Positions 34,490 through 47,428 of a stretch of DNA of 64,000 nucleotides are shown here, in pieces; positions within the stretch are counted from its first letter, which is position 1, and every line of letters starts with the position of its first letter. The stretch is from Parelaphostrongylus tenuis (lineage: Eukaryota > Nematoda > Chromadorea > Rhabditida > Metastrongylidae): NCBI GenBank assembly GCA_019055375.1, contig JAHQIW010006073.1, forward strand, positions 1 through 64,000, written 5' to 3'. The notes beneath the pieces are model-generated. The model worked only from the letters and a program-made list of their open reading frames with translations, had not been told where the DNA came from and searched no databases. The position numbers and the translations under genes were made by a program.

Positions 34490-35375
34490 TCGATCTCATT
34501 CACTGTTCAAGATCTTTTCATAGATGTGTTAGCAATCATCAAAAAGCCCAAATCTCTGGCTACAACATGCGTTGCCGGCTTTTTAAATCACCTTTACATG
34601 TCGCTGTAGCATCCAGGATAATATTTCGTTTCTCATTCGCCTTCCGCCATCATTTTTACCACGCGTATAAATCGCTGGAAGCACGAAAAACATATCAGCG
34701 CATATTAACTTTTCCGTAGAATCAATAACCTACGTTTTCATTGAAAGTTTTGTTGATGGTGTGAAAAATCTCAAATAGAATAGCAATATTTCAAACGCTA
34801 TGGATTGTTCCGCTCCGGCCTCGTTCCCCGCTCCATGAGTTGGCCGGGATGCAAAGTCGCCGAGAAGGTTCATAGCGAGTAAAATGTGAGGCAAAGCCAC
34901 AGCGACGACTTGTTAGCAGGATAATCTGACGAATATGATGAAGGGAAGCCACAGCGACGAGTTATTAGCAAGATGATCGCCTAATCCACCACGCAACGCG
35001 ATAGTGATCTACCGCATATGCGTTGAAACGGCAGCAACTATTGTTATTTTTAGAGGAGTTTTTACCGCATCGACAGAAACTCTAGATAAAATGTGTGATT
35101 TTGGCACAACGGAAAATTCTGCACATGCTGACATTTTTTCGTGCTTCTAGCGATTTATATTCGCGATAAAAATCAAGGCGAAATTCGAGTGAGAAGTAAA
35201 ATTTTTTTCTATGTGCTACAGCGCTATAAAGACGCTCTAAAAACCGGTGATGTATAGTTGTTACAAAGATTTAAGCTTACGAATGACCACAAACACTCCT
35301 ATAAAAATTTCGTGTCCAGCGAATAGATTGGTGCAATAATTTGTCTTCGCTTAATGTATAAATACCAATTTTTCT
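34490..35375. mobile_element. Diverged relative of the 11.6-kb TIR element
   Basis: CAAGATCTTTTCATAGATGTGTTAGC at the left and AACACTCCTATAAAAATTT at the right correspond to the inner TIR words of the family. Outer ends are not clear. The interior includes a short imperfect tandem repeat (AAGCCACAGCGACGA, 34896 and 34945 region). Confidence 0.4.
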
Positions 35376-36825
35376 TCCACACCCAAACATCTTTCGCTGG
35401 ACAAAGACTTTGTTTCGGACTATCAATAACCATTCGATGGCACAACTCTCAACGATCTCAACGCTGAGCTGGTTTTTTGAGATGGACGTTTTAATGTGTT
35501 GTCAAACTAAAAGTTAATTGAGTTTCACGCTCTGCGCCGTGTCGATCGTGCAGCGATATTTAATGTGGCGACCATGGCGCGCCTAGTGTGAAGCTCAATG
35601 TTCTTTTAGCTGTAACGACGAACTGAGACTGAGAAGTTTCACTCAAAAACTGAGCATACTCTCAAAAATTTTTAGGTTAAATTTGCCGAGACTTGTGTTG
35701 TCAATTACTACCGACTTCTTTAGGAAAAGCGTTGCTCATCGAAAGATGCTCAAGTGTGAAATAACATATTCTTTTCCCTGTTACAGTGTAATACAGAGAC
35801 CCTTCCAAAAATAAAGTACATCTTTCAATTTTCTGAGACTTAAACTATCGACTGACTACTAGAACATCTAGAAAGAGCGAAAAATTCTTTTTTTTTCTGA
35901 ATATTGGTGCTGATAGGGGAAGTACTGTATCATACGCAATGATGAACGCGCACTCTTCCTTAACTTACTCGAGCTACATATTAGAAATACCTCCACATAG
36001 ACCTTTGTTAGAGATGTTTATTTGTAGGAGATGAGTTTTCAAGCTGCGTTCTCGCGAAACAGACGATACAAATGCTTGATAAGGGCTGAAAGCTTGTTTT
36101 TTACAAGGATGTAGTACTACCGCTAAAAAATGAAAGATTTCGGGAGAAGTAGTCACTCATTGTATCAAAAAGCTTTGTAGAAGGTTCACTTGTGACAGTC
36201 CATCCTTTAAGTAATGATAAGACACCTCTGAGCTATAAACTTCACCTATATTTACCAATAAGCCACCTATGACGTCCAAGCGGCGGGGTAGCATTTTAGG
36301 TTTGAAATGTGATCTTCTTTTCGCGTTTACACCGTTCTAGATAAGCTTTCAAAAAGCCATTTACATTATCAAAACCTTGAGATATGGGCTATCTAATAAC
36401 TAATAAAACTATAATGAAGAGCCATATGGAAGTCCCAGAGGAGCAAATGAAGAAAATTGAGTGTGAAACATAATTTATTTTTCACTGTTGCAACATAATG
36501 ACAAAGCTTTTCTATAAACTGAACACATTGTTGAAATCGCAGAGATTAAGCTTTCGAATGATTACCAAACGTCAAAATATCAAAAAATCTAATCTTACAT
36601 ATAGAAGAACAAACTACACAATAAATAACGAAAATGGCATCATTCGCAGCGACAGATGAGAGCCGCATGATTTTCATTGTCAATTAGGTCTTCTCATAAG
36701 TTTTGCCACTACAGCAATAAATGCAAGCTTTATTAAGCAGAAGCAATTAAAATGCTTAGCAACACTATTTAAAGTATCCAGCAACTCCCAACCCTATTCG
36801 TCAACTTCTCCCTTCTTAATTTGGT

Positions 36826-37135
36826 GAAATGCAGCCCTGCGTTGTCTAGAAGCAAGATGAGACTGCGGCGACGTCGACGTGACAGGTTTCGATTGCAGCC
36901 CACGAGATCAATAAAGTCCAACTCCAAATCCAAATCGAACCACGTCAAAAGTCATGCTCATCATCTTTTGTTGCCCGATCGGGCTGATTCACTTGGACTT
37001 GGTGCCAACTTTAGAGACGATCAACGCTAAGCGCTATTGTGAGCACCTGGACCGCTGCAATCGGGCTCTGCCATGTCGGCGGCGCCGCAGTCTCATCCAG
37101 CTTCACGACAGCGCAAGGTGCATGCCACCAAACTG
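36826..37135 (+). pseudogene. Mariner catalytic-region fragment with an inverted partial duplication
   Basis: The plus-strand frame over 36954-37136 reads CPIGLIHLDLVP then INAKRYCEHLDRCNRAL and LIQLHDSA, the mariner segment around the second catalytic aspartate. The left part, 36826-36900, is an inverted, diverged copy of 37057-37130 (GATGAGACTGCGGCGACGTC against GGCGGCGCCGCAGTCTCATC), so the fragment can fold back on itself. Confidence 0.65.
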
Positions 37136-37751
37136 ACAAAACTGACAAGGAGGAAGTTGACCGAGTTGGGGTGGGAATTGTTGGATAATTGAATAGTTTT
37201 GTTAGGCAGTTCTATTTACTTCTGCTCAACAAATTTAGTGTTTATTGTTCTGGTGTCAAATCTCATGAAAAGACCTAATTTTTAGAGAATTTTTCCCCGT
37301 TTCGAAAAAAAAATTTCAGGTTTCTTGTATAAAAATTTCAGAGGAAACTGTGTTCTATCGTTCTATAGTACAAGCTTCTATTTTCGTTCCAGATGCCTCT
37401 GTGAAGTCCGAGCGACGTTTTCAAAAACAGCTTTAGCTTCATAGTCACAAGATCTCAACTATGAAATGGTTGCTAAAAATCTACTCAAAAATCATTTCCA
37501 GATCTTAGCCGAGCGAACAAAGCAAACCAAGAGTGAGAAGTAACTTTATTTTTGGTGCCATAGCACACTAACAAGGAGTATTTACGAGCCAAGCAAAATA
37601 TTGAAAGTTTATAAATTTATGCTTCCGAACAAATAGTAAATTCATAGGTTAATAGCTCTGATCAGCAAAAGAGGCAGGCAAACACCCGTATGCTATATGC
37701 AACACCCGCCGTTTTCAACGGGTTAAGCGAGTTTGCTTCAGTTTGTTCCAG

Positions 37752-37883
37752 ATGTCTTGCACGAGTTATTCTGAAGAAGGAATCATCAGCCACTTTAACC
37801 TTAGCTTCTGGTGTGAGGTTGAACAAGGACTAAAAACAACCATATACTTCTCCTACGACGTGATCTCTGAACTGGAGGCGTAG
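37752..37883 (+). CDS. Candidate exon of unknown function
   Basis: After TTTGTTCCAG an ATG opens a 43-codon frame (starts MSCTSYSEEGIISHF, ends SYDVISELEA, then TAG). The composition is protein-like and the acceptor is good, but no donor or partner exon is certain and I do not recognise the sequence. It may be a first or internal exon of a plus-strand gene. Confidence 0.3.
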   Translation: MSCTSYSEEGIISHFNLSFWCEVEQGLKTTIYFSYDVISELEA

Positions 37884-38628
37884 GTCCCTCTCTATCATCT
37901 CGGGGCATTGTACTTCCTATATACGCAGCCATCTTCATGCGTCCATAAGTAATTGCGCTTACATGTGAGCTGACTTCATCCTACCGTTGATGCCGTCAAA
38001 AATTTACATTCATGCGAATGAGTAATGGGTCAAGTGTACTACGTACACAACTCAACATTCCTTATTTGATCGGGACAAAATCCAGCATGTCACCTACAAA
38101 CTGACTTGCAGCAGGCACATCAGACAGTAGTTTTAGAGCAAAGGCTACCATAATAACATGAACAGTAAATCGATGTGGGATGAATTCAAAATTTCTCGAC
38201 ACTTTCCCGATAGTGCTCAGGAACATAAAAGTTCTGGAGTCAATAAAATGACGCTTCCCCAAAACATTCCAAGTTGATAGGCGATTATGGCATCGCATGT
38301 ACCGCGAGATAAGGGAAAAAGAGCTTTACTCACAGAAGAGGAACCCCTCTTATCGTTGTCGAGGCTGCGTAGGTAAGGAAAAGCATTGTCAATATATGCT
38401 GAGCTTGTACCATTCACGAAATCAGGTTGAATTCCTTCATTCAAATGTTAATGTTTGCTGTATCAAGAAAAAACAATGGAAAATAGTATTTGCAGTTCTT
38501 AGTCAATCCTTCTCGAGAACTATGCCCTTACGAATTGTGACGGTTATAAAGAGGACCATTATAAGAGTTTCCTATGCAAAGCTGCAATGTTAACTTATTG
38601 GTGACGAACCGCACGTTATCTAATCCGG

Positions 38629-38915
38629 ATGGAATTACACCATAGCATTTGGAAAACATTATGTTTAATGCTCGTCAACACCATTTTTCCAGCTTTTTAC
38701 ATGTCGCCTGTCGGTACAAAGGGTTCTAAATTATCACGAACGCAGCGAGACCAAATTCTAGACCAAATCGGAGACCTATACCAGGTAAGCAATCACTGTT
38801 TTTTGTCACATCGCGTAGTTGAGAAGCTTCTCACTCGTTTCAGGCAAGATTTGATAAAGGAAATTGTTTAAACAAGCATTGTATTAAAAGCGATTCCAAG
38901 CATTGGATGAAGTAG
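38629..38915 (+). CDS. Candidate small secreted protein, two exons
   Basis: Exons 38629-38784 and 38844-38915 join in phase 0 through a strong donor (CAG followed by GTAAGC) and acceptor (CTCACTCGTTTCAG). The 75-residue product starts with a short polar stretch and a hydrophobic run (LCLMLVNTIFPAFYM) like a signal peptide, followed by a charged segment (SKLSRTQRDQILDQIGDLYQ) and a two-cysteine end (GNCLNKHC). Alternatively the first exon starts at 38693 after TTTTTCCAG and the gene is larger. No family recognised. Confidence 0.35.
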
Positions 38916-41257
38916 TGCATTCAAGGTGAAACTCAACGAAGATTAGCATAAGTGCATGAGTCAGATTCATCGCATTTTTATCAACTAGGAGTGTCCAGCT
39001 AGGCACTCAAGTGAGATAGTAGTGTGCTATGGCCTAAGCTCCTCTATTCAGTTTGGCCTCGGCTTTTGTAGGAAAAAGTGTATGATAGTTACACAACAAC
39101 TTTGCTACCATTGTTCTCATCACTCTATAACGACATCACTTTTGGTGTGAGGGGTGATAAACACGAAGCGATTCCATTTGGTCAAAATCAAAATGGTAGT
39201 CAACCATACGCAAAGCCTGTTATGTCGATGGTCGTCAGTTGGCCAATCTTTCTTCATCGATACTATCATTCGTGTAATTGAACGGCACCGGGGTGAGCCA
39301 GTCCAGGCACTTTCAATAGCGTTCGATCAATTTTCTAGGAAGAAAGAATACAAACTTCAGCATTGGCTTGTCAGAAAACTCCACTCATTAGTATTCATCA
39401 TACCACTGAAGATGGGAAACGGCTGATTTATAGGGAAAGCTGGAACACAAGCTTACAATACCTATCGTCTTTCAGGAATACGTTTCTGAAGACCAATAGA
39501 AAAATGGTAGGAGTGATGGTATTCAATAAATTTTAATTAAGGCCCAAGTAGTAGCGCATGCAGCACAGTGCTTAGAGGTTTGCTCTGCGTCACACGCAAG
39601 GTCGATGGTACGATCCCGCTCTCATAGCTCACCAAGCCATCCATCCGTCCGGGGTCGGTAGATTGGTACCGGACTGGTCTGAAACTTGCCTGGGGGGATG
39701 AGCAGCACTGACTCGCTATAGCGAGAGTCCACCGCAAGTCATTCATTGTAAAGGCCAGATATGCATTCAGTCACCTCAAACGAGGTTACAAATTGAAGAC
39801 GAATGCATGGCACATCCCTCAGGGATTGATCAACGCCGAGAGCTTTATTCTCTATCCTTTTATTGCCTATGTTAAACGCGAGATGAACAGCGAAGTGCTC
39901 CTGACATAGCTTGTGAAAGTGAGGAGTCTCTGAACACATGAATAGAATTTCATGTTCTCTGTGAAAATGATATTGCGCTTATTTCTAATGTTCAGTAACA
40001 AGCTGTCGACGCTATTGTGAGATTTCGCATACCAAAATAAAATTTTGGAAAAAATTGATTAGAAAGATCTTCTCGAAAATGAAACTTCCGTCTCATTGCA
40101 GTGATCTCCTTACTCACCTGGCAAAATGACGAGCAATCTTCATTGTAGCCGCGACATTTCTCCAAGAATTGGTCCCCTACCTTGGTGCCGTAAGAATGTT
40201 AAAGTATCATTATCAAAGCACTACAAACATGAGAAGAAAGCGAAAGATAAAACCTTGGCAGCAACTGGAGCAAATCTGGAACTATGAGAGTCTATGCGAG
40301 ACTTCCTTTTGAGATAATCCCATCTTGGATAATGGTACTCGCCCAGCTGTTTATAAATTATTCTTAATATTCGACGATTGGTTATTAGTCAGTGTACCAT
40401 TTCTGTAGTTAGATAAGGTATTCATTTAGATTATAAGTCTCGAATAGCCGTCAACATAGCTGCGTTTGATGCCAGTATGTGCTCAATCGACCAAACTCGT
40501 TGCAGGTTGGTTACTGACACCTGCGATGGGACATGTTGAAGAAAAGTAGGAACAGAGCAGAGTCATCGGTGGTAGCACGTGTCCCCGCTATGGGTGAAAT
40601 GCGGGGTCAACTACCACCTGATGTTGAATGTTTTGCATCTTACTCGAGAGTCTTAGATGTATATTTATAGCATCACATCACTGCTAAAAAACAGTAAAAA
40701 TAAAAAGTTCTATTTAGATTGTAGCACTTCTAAAATCCCTTGGTCTTTGAAGTTGATTTACATAAGATTTTTCTATTATACGGCAATGTAATCGCCATTC
40801 TAATGTTAATAATTGTACTCTAAAAATCATATAACATCAATTTTAATTTATTGTACTGGAATGGAGGAAGACGAATGGAGAATTAGTCAATTAATTAAGC
40901 GCATCTTTCAAATGGAAGCTAGATAGCTTTGCAACGAAACTTTAGTGGCATAGAGTTCAAGTTTTATAAAAGCTTCAATTTTACGCCGTAAAGCTGACGA
41001 AAAGGAAGTCAGTCAGGCAGGTAAAAATGAAGGCGTTTGACCTTGCTACTCTCATAATGTCAACATCTCCAAACTAGGAATTTCCGGAAACTTCGTCGAA
41101 TTCCAAAGCAAGGAAAATTCAGCAGTAGTTCCTAACGCGGTAAAAAAAAAATTCTTGTAGTGGGCAGAAGTACATATTTACTTTTTACCTTTATCCGACC
41201 GGCGGCTGTTCTCCTAAGTAGAAGCTAACGCTCGCGTGTTCGGTGCTTGTCGATGAA
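38916..41257. other. Stretch without a supported gene
   Basis: It contains the SINE at 39550-39865. Frames at 39078-39426 are open for 60-90 codons but have no splice or family support. The remainder shows nothing I can interpret. Confidence 0.45.
39550..39865 (+). mobile_element. tRNA-derived SINE
   Basis: The head is GCGCATGCAGCACAGTGC with a weakened B box (GGTACGATCCC), followed by the shared body (CAAGCCATCCATCC, GGATGAGCAGCACTGACTCG) and tail (CAGGGATTGATCAACGCCG). It is close to the 61.28-kb copy. Confidence 0.75.
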
Positions 41258-44200
41258 CTACATAATTTTATAGATAATCCTTGTCTTCCTAGGTGTACAA
41301 GTGGGAGCTGGAAGATTGACCCGTGGACAATCCTGTTCAAGTTCGTCAGCACACGTGACCTCCTCGATTGTGCAGCAGTTGACCAGTACAAGTGTTACTT
41401 GATGGTGAACTGCTTGTTCTGAGCACTAATCTAACTAGACAAAAATAACTTTAGATAAAGTCTCAGTTTGTTCAGATAGCAAGACTCAGTCAAGTCAGGC
41501 GTGTCCTACATCACATTTGCGGTATATGCCGATAAAGACAAATATGGCTATCGATGAGGCACGTGTAGTACATGAAAAATAGACTTTCATGTTATAACTC
41601 ACCTGCTAGAAGTTGAAATTCTCTAGCCAATTTACCTAACAAGTTCTGCTGCTTAGTTCACCTTGAAAAGGTTGGCAACCTACAAAGTAGTTAGAAAAAT
41701 TGATTTACTCACCACAGCAATATTTTGCATTGAAATACCAGCGCCTTCCATATTATTTTGCTGTTCTTTCAATTTCTGTTGGTGGAACCCTTCACTTCCG
41801 TCGTCCTCGAACGGATTCGTTTTTGATAGCAGATCCGCATCCGCGTCCTGAAAATATCTCGACTAAATAAATCTCAGTGTTAGAAAAGAGTTCAGTTGAG
41901 AAGAGAGCGGCGAGTTTTTGTGTTCTCTATAGTATAACTTATACGATTTCCTGAGTCTGAAGTCATATACAATGATTTTAAGGCACGGAAACTGCATGTT
42001 GTATGCATGACAGCGGCACAGCTACTTGAAAATGTTGAATGAAAAACAAATTAATAAGCAAGAAGTAAAGTTGGAAGAGTCTTCCACTGAAAATTGCTGC
42101 TTGTGCATTTCTAGATGCTAAGAGTTTGCCATGTTACTCTGCATTGAACCTATTGTAGTAGACCACATTAATGCTCAGTATTCACCCGCATTTCGGTGGT
42201 TGGAGTAATCAGTGGAGCTTCAGCACGTTGTCAGATTTTTAAAAATTCATTATGCCAGTTTTTTATCTCATTTCCTATGAATCTGCCTGTCACCATTGTT
42301 ACCACTTCTTGTTAACCTCTTTATCGTTTTCAATGTTTGCCTGAAAGTGCCTAGAAATACATAGGAAGCTTTTCGTCCAATCCCGACCCTGGACAAACCA
42401 AGACCCTCCATTTCTATAGGGTAAGCAAACTGCTGCAGTTTTGTCTAAAAGCTAGAAGCACAAACATAGAAGCTATCACTCGACATTGTGAAACTCAAAT
42501 ATGCGTTCACTTATCTTCATGGTACCCTTGGAGGTGAATTATCTAAGCACTCCCAAGAAACTGCTGAATTCGGGCATTCTTCATTTACTTCTATCTATTC
42601 TCATAGTGTCCAGCAATTCAGCGAGCAAAGATGGCGCATATGATTTCCTAGCTCGATCATTGCATTCACACAAGTGAATCTCCGCTTGTGTCGGTAAGCC
42701 GTTGGCGAGCCAAATTTATCACTACCACCGAATGTGCTCTGCCTAACCTGCACCACCTAATCGTTTTCGCTATTCATCAATCTACTCAAACAGATGTCAG
42801 CGATGTTCTTCATACCATTCACTCAGATCTAGTCATTATGATCCTCATGTTCAAAATTAGGATACAAAGTAAGATGTTCGGCATGAGAGTATTTAACAGT
42901 GCTTTTGACACCACAACGTGGTCACCAGTAGCTCATGGCTTTCCCAATGAAAATAAACAATTTTTTTCAATTTCGTAAGCCTTCCTCTCTGTTATTTTCT
43001 ATCCTTCTAAACAGAACGCTTTACGCGGCTAGGCCTCTTAAGTTAACGATGATTAGAATGGCATAATAAAAATGTGTGAGAAATAAATAAGAACAGGCAC
43101 ATAGTAACTCTAAAGCAGACGACAGCTCTCAGAGAGGCTGTTGAGCCGTTACCTTTGTGAATGGAGTTTTGGAGGTGGCGGACTGACTCCGAGTAACTTC
43201 CCAGATTCGTCCACGTATTACTTCGGTTTAGGATACAAAATGTCACCCACCCTGGGATCAACCGCTGTGTTTGCATAGTCTGGTGTAGCGTCGGTTTTCA
43301 ACGGTGGCAATTGCATGAATGGAAAGACTGGAAGTAGAACAGAAAAGTTTTGAACCACTCACTGGAATAGATGTCCTACTTTTGTTCGCAGATCTACCTT
43401 ATTACTCTCTAATATTCATATTACTTAAATAAATTCTCCTCATTCGACCTCTTTTTGGCATGTCGAAGATGAATCTCTGGAGACACATGCATCAGTTTCA
43501 ATAACATTCACTGTCTGAGAAAGTTTTTCGATTTGTCATCGGGCTAGGGTTCGTGCTAATAACTGCTCAATCTAAGATTATTTGGCAATTACCGAAAAGC
43601 TACAGCTAAAGCGTGTTGTTTTTGCACTTTTTCCACATCTTCTTGAGCAATTTATTTTGAATATTCATCGCGTCCAATTAAAAAAGGAATTTGCTTTGAA
43701 TAAATATCCAAAATTCTTATGTCAGAATACAACGGGAGGGAATTTTGAGAAAAGCTCGAAACTCAGCTGGAGTTCGACTCAAATTTCACCCTTATTAAGG
43801 GCTTGAGATGACCATTGCGTTACCAAGGCAGTTGCTTTGCTATTCTTAAATATATAGTTGCGGCAGCATAACACTACTATAAAAGGTATAAAATAAGAAT
43901 TGTTGAAGCTCTGAGCGTTGACATCATAGGCTTGCTCCAAGTTTCGAGTGTAGCAAAGGTTTGTAGCCGATGTACTAAATTATATGTGGTGGTTCAGTGG
44001 ATTCGTAATGTATTGTGAAGGGTCAGTGGTTTATGCGGGTTATATCAAACAATAGGATGTAACGAAACAATGGCGTGGTACCAAACAATGTGGTAGAACC
44101 AAACAATGTGGTAGAACCAAACAACCTATAATATACATGCATTACTATAATGATAGTATAATAATACTATATACATGATCACGACACTGTTATGCGAACA

Positions 44201-45620
44201 TATGCGTAAGTCAATATGAGTGACTGACTGATGAGAAGTATCAATTATGATTTGAGGTGAGGTGGCCCGGGTGAGGTCAGACGACCGTACGGATGATGAT
44301 TCGCGATCGCACTGACTGTTCAGGTTAGTGGCAGCTGGGTGCCGCCCTCGTCACTTCGACCATTTCTGTCTGAGGTCGTCGAACCTCTGCGATACCACTT
44401 GCTCTCTAAGGTCGTAGACCATTTGCGTTGCCTAAATTACCATGTAATTTCCGAAAAGATAGCAAAACTCCGTTGGGAGGTTTGCTATATCGAGAAAATT
44501 TGAATGCTTTTAATAGGATTTATGATGTAGAAGTGCAATTGGTAAGACCTATGAAAAGTAGTTCAGAAGAAATAAAGCGTACTTCGCAAAGATCAAAGTA
44601 ACCATACTTGTTCTTAAGAGGTCGAGTAGTCCGGTTCCCTGCTCTTTTATTTGACCAAAGTGAAATGTTCCGATGCCGCCCAATGACATGTGGAGGCAAT
44701 CCTTATCAATAATATCAATATTATATTTTCGCTTTGAGTAGAACTTGAATAGTCACGACTGAATAAAATTAATAGTCAAATATTTTGCACACAGTGTATA
44801 GCTCAACTGGGATCAGTGCACTCGTTTCAGGGAAGAATTCCTAAAATACCACCTTAAGCGTATACCTTTCACTCCGGGGAGTCCTACGATCGTACTACAC
44901 TTTTTGTTGGATCGGTTTGCTTGCGCCATATTTTATTAAACTCTGTTCAAGGCACTAAGAATTCCAAATTCGGATCTTTGATCACCTTTTCTTGAAGATG
45001 TTCTGCTAACCGTATAACTGAGCCCCAGCCAAACTATGGCAGACGCTACACTGGTGGAAATGTTGGTTTCAACCTTACAAGCTCTCTAGCTTGCAGAAAT
45101 CTATATCCATCGTCAGAAAAACAAACATTGCTGTATTTAGATCGCGCAAAAGTTTTACTGTTTCGCAACCTTCGTGAAATTAGCAGTGCTTTAGAATGTT
45201 TGGAAGGATACCGACCTTTCCTGTAGATCCGCTTGCCCTTCCCGCTGTAGTCTCTCTGTCCATATAACCGAGATTCGGTTTATCCGCTATCTCGAATGTG
45301 CCGCCATTTGGTATCTGTCCGTTCATTCCGGCTAGGAATGAGGTGTTCACAAATTTCAAGGTTTTAGAACGCACTCGTGTCTCGTTTTACTAGTTATAGC
45401 ATCTATACCTATTGAAAAAAGAAAAATATTCTTTTCCATTGTTGCAGTGAGAGCAATACTTTTCTACGTAAATGATTTCCTCTGTCCAGTGCACTGTACC
45501 TTTTAATACCTGGAATAAACTTTGCAGTACTGTTCGTCACGTCTCCCATTCCAAAACTTCCCAGACCCGGTAGCAGTATCTTTGCGTCATCGCCATCACT
45601 CTTGCCAACAGCTATTGGTC
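41258..45620 (-). CDS. Unrecognised multi-exon gene, five 3' exons
   Basis: Predicted exons in transcript order: 45620-45510, 45331-45212, 43327-43251, 41847-41713 and 41425-41258. Phases match at every junction (1,1,0,0). Acceptors are TTTCAG, CCTAG, TTCCAG, TTTTCAG and ATTAG; donors are GTATTA, GTATCC, GTGGGT and GTGAGT. The product is hydrophilic: an early glycine-rich part (LLPGLGSFGMGDVTNST; GMNGQIPNGGTFEIADKPNL), then a proline- and acid-rich part (DADADLLSKTNPFEDDGSEG), a glutamine-rich KLKEQQNNMEG stretch, and a last exon with six cysteines (NCCTIEEVTCADELEQDC) before TAG at 41258-41260. No signal peptide is seen because the 5' end is not placed. Upstream exons may include the one at 47337-47428. 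I do not recognise a family. Exons are inferred from open frames and splice signals only. Confidence 0.55.
44064..44125. repeat. Short tandem repeat, 17-bp unit
   Basis: The unit CCAAACAATGTGGTAGA occurs twice exactly, with a diverged unit before it (ACGAAACAATGGCGTGGTA) and a partial unit after. It lies in an intron of the minus-strand gene. Confidence 0.8.
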
Positions 45621-46504
45621 CTGAAACGAACGTGTTCCTTACTTAGGAGTACTCAGCGCTCAGTTTGTGAATTATTTTCCCTAGAAGACGGAACAGCTGA
45701 ATAAAATTACACATACGCAACAGCCCGATAAAGGTGTTTGGTGAATGTTAAGTATTTTGAAATGGAAACGTCGGATTATCCGGATTAAGTAATTTGATGA
45801 AGAACTATACTCTCAAGAATTTAACATAAACTAACAGATAGAGTTAGAAGAGCTGACAAATTCTCTTTTCGAAAATCGTTCATGATGCTAAAGAGCAGTG
45901 AAATTACCATTGTGGACGAGTCAAGTAATGACGTTTCAAACCTCAAAAGTAATCTGTTTGACATTCTGAGTTTGATAAGGTTTTTAAAGTATGTTCGATC
46001 TCTCTATATTGTCTATAGGGCAAGTAAAGTTTCAGCAGTATTGGCACTAGCACCTACACCTACAAACACTCATTTTTGTGGCTTGATTTCCTATCACATA
46101 TTGCATGAACCTCAACATTTTCTGTGACCAATACGTCTTCGGGCATCCGTCATCCTCGAAAAACTCTGAAGCTTTTCATGTAAACCTGGCTGCTGGTCCA
46201 GAATTTCCGTTCTTCTAAATGTATGCCGTTCAATACTAGCTGAGCCGATTCTTGGTGGATCTAAACCTGGCGATAGTTTTCATCCTCGATTGAGAGGGAG
46301 ACTTCCCTAGCCCGAAGTAGTGTGGGACGAACCGTTTGTTTTTGGCATCTTCATAGGATTGGAAAACTCACGGGTATGTTAGTGATGAGCTAATTCATTG
46401 TTAAATCGCCAAATCAATTAGACATGTGTGTTCAGGCCGACATTCTCGCTATCTAACAACCTATGCTGCCGACAGATGATTGTTGTCACCTTGAATATAC
46501 TTTG

Positions 46505-46700
46505 TGGGGAGCGAGGTAGTGCAGTGGTTAATGATACAGTGTATCAGAAAGCAAGGTGATAAACAATGCACTGGTTTGGTCCGCTTTCAACACTCTGTTG
46601 CCATCATTCAAGTGCACGCCTTTACTCAGCTACCTCGAAATCGCAAAAAGATTCGTCCAGATCAATTGATTATTCTGTACTGCCATACAAAACCAATGGT
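46505..46700 (+). mobile_element. Possible tRNA-headed SINE of a second kind
   Basis: GAGGTAGTGCAGTGGTTAATG is A-box-like and similar to the SINE heads elsewhere in the window. The B box is weak and the end not defined. Confidence 0.3.
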
Positions 46701-47336
46701 TTCAAAGAATTTTACGAGTGGTGGAGGCGAGGAAAAAAATCAGTATAGGAAGATAGTACGTGAGGAGACAAGAAATGTGAAAATGAAAAAAGATGGCAGT
46801 GCTGTATAGCGGGTGAGTCAATTCATTTTATAGATTCATTTGTCTGTGTAGATTAACTACAGGTTACTTTAGGTCCACTTTTACTTCTCATTCTCTTCTG
46901 CGAGTCAATCAATGGCCTCGCGACTATCCTAAAATTCCTTAGATAAGAACGGCTCAATTTTATTGCAAAAAAAGAAAAGGATGGACTAATAAGCGCGCTT
47001 TTTAGCAGTGAAATATTTTTTCAACTTTTTTTTTTACTTCCTTGAGAATAAGAACAACTAGAACAAGATACTAGATCAGTACAATTACTAAAAATACAGA
47101 AATTACTAATAAGTACTATTTTCCATCATAGACCTCTCTTGCTTATGGAATTTTAGGGTAATCGGACTGTAAGCCAACACATGACGCAGATGAGAGGATA
47201 AAGAGAGTCATAGAAGATATTTGAAATGTGTCACGAATACAAAACCATTTTGAGATTTACATTAAGTCATAACCAGTAGAATTGCATATCATAGTATTAC
47301 AAAATAATCTTATAACGATCAAAACAAACCGATTAC

Positions 47337-47428
47337 CTGCAAAAATGCTGGAGCCCTTCTTCTAATTTCTTTTGTTTCGAAATATAGTCTGTGTGCCTTC
47401 GGTGCCTCTACATCAGTATGAAATTGCC
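47337..47428 (-). CDS. Candidate internal exon, minus strand
   Basis: A TTTATAG acceptor and a strong donor (TTTTTGCAG followed by GTAATC) bound a 92-base exon whose open frame ends KEIRRRAPAFLQ. It starts in phase 1 and ends in phase 0. It could belong to the gene at 41-45.6 kb, but an extra exon would be needed between them because 45620 starts in phase 1. Function unknown. Confidence 0.4.

Larger units (their letters stand above)
27663..37751. other. Repeat-dominated stretch without a supported gene
   Basis: It holds a fossil mariner (28340-28880, minus), SINEs at 30257-30540 and 33020-33325, a 41-bp tandem duplication at 31040-31121, the old hammerhead fold-back element at 33441-33728, a TIR-element relative at about 34490-35375, a short imperfect tandem repeat at about 34890-34990 and a mariner fragment at 36826-37135. 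Open frames at 27952-28356 and on both strands of 31437-31845 match nothing I know and lack splice or family support. Confidence 0.5.

Noticed and set aside
44050..44130. CRISPR-like array
   Set aside because: The repeats are direct tandem units without spacers, in a nuclear animal genome context.
44340..44440. Minus-strand exon ending DDLRQKWSK
   Set aside because: It looks protein-like and GC-rich but does not fit the phases of the surrounding gene and contains short internal repeats; left unassigned.
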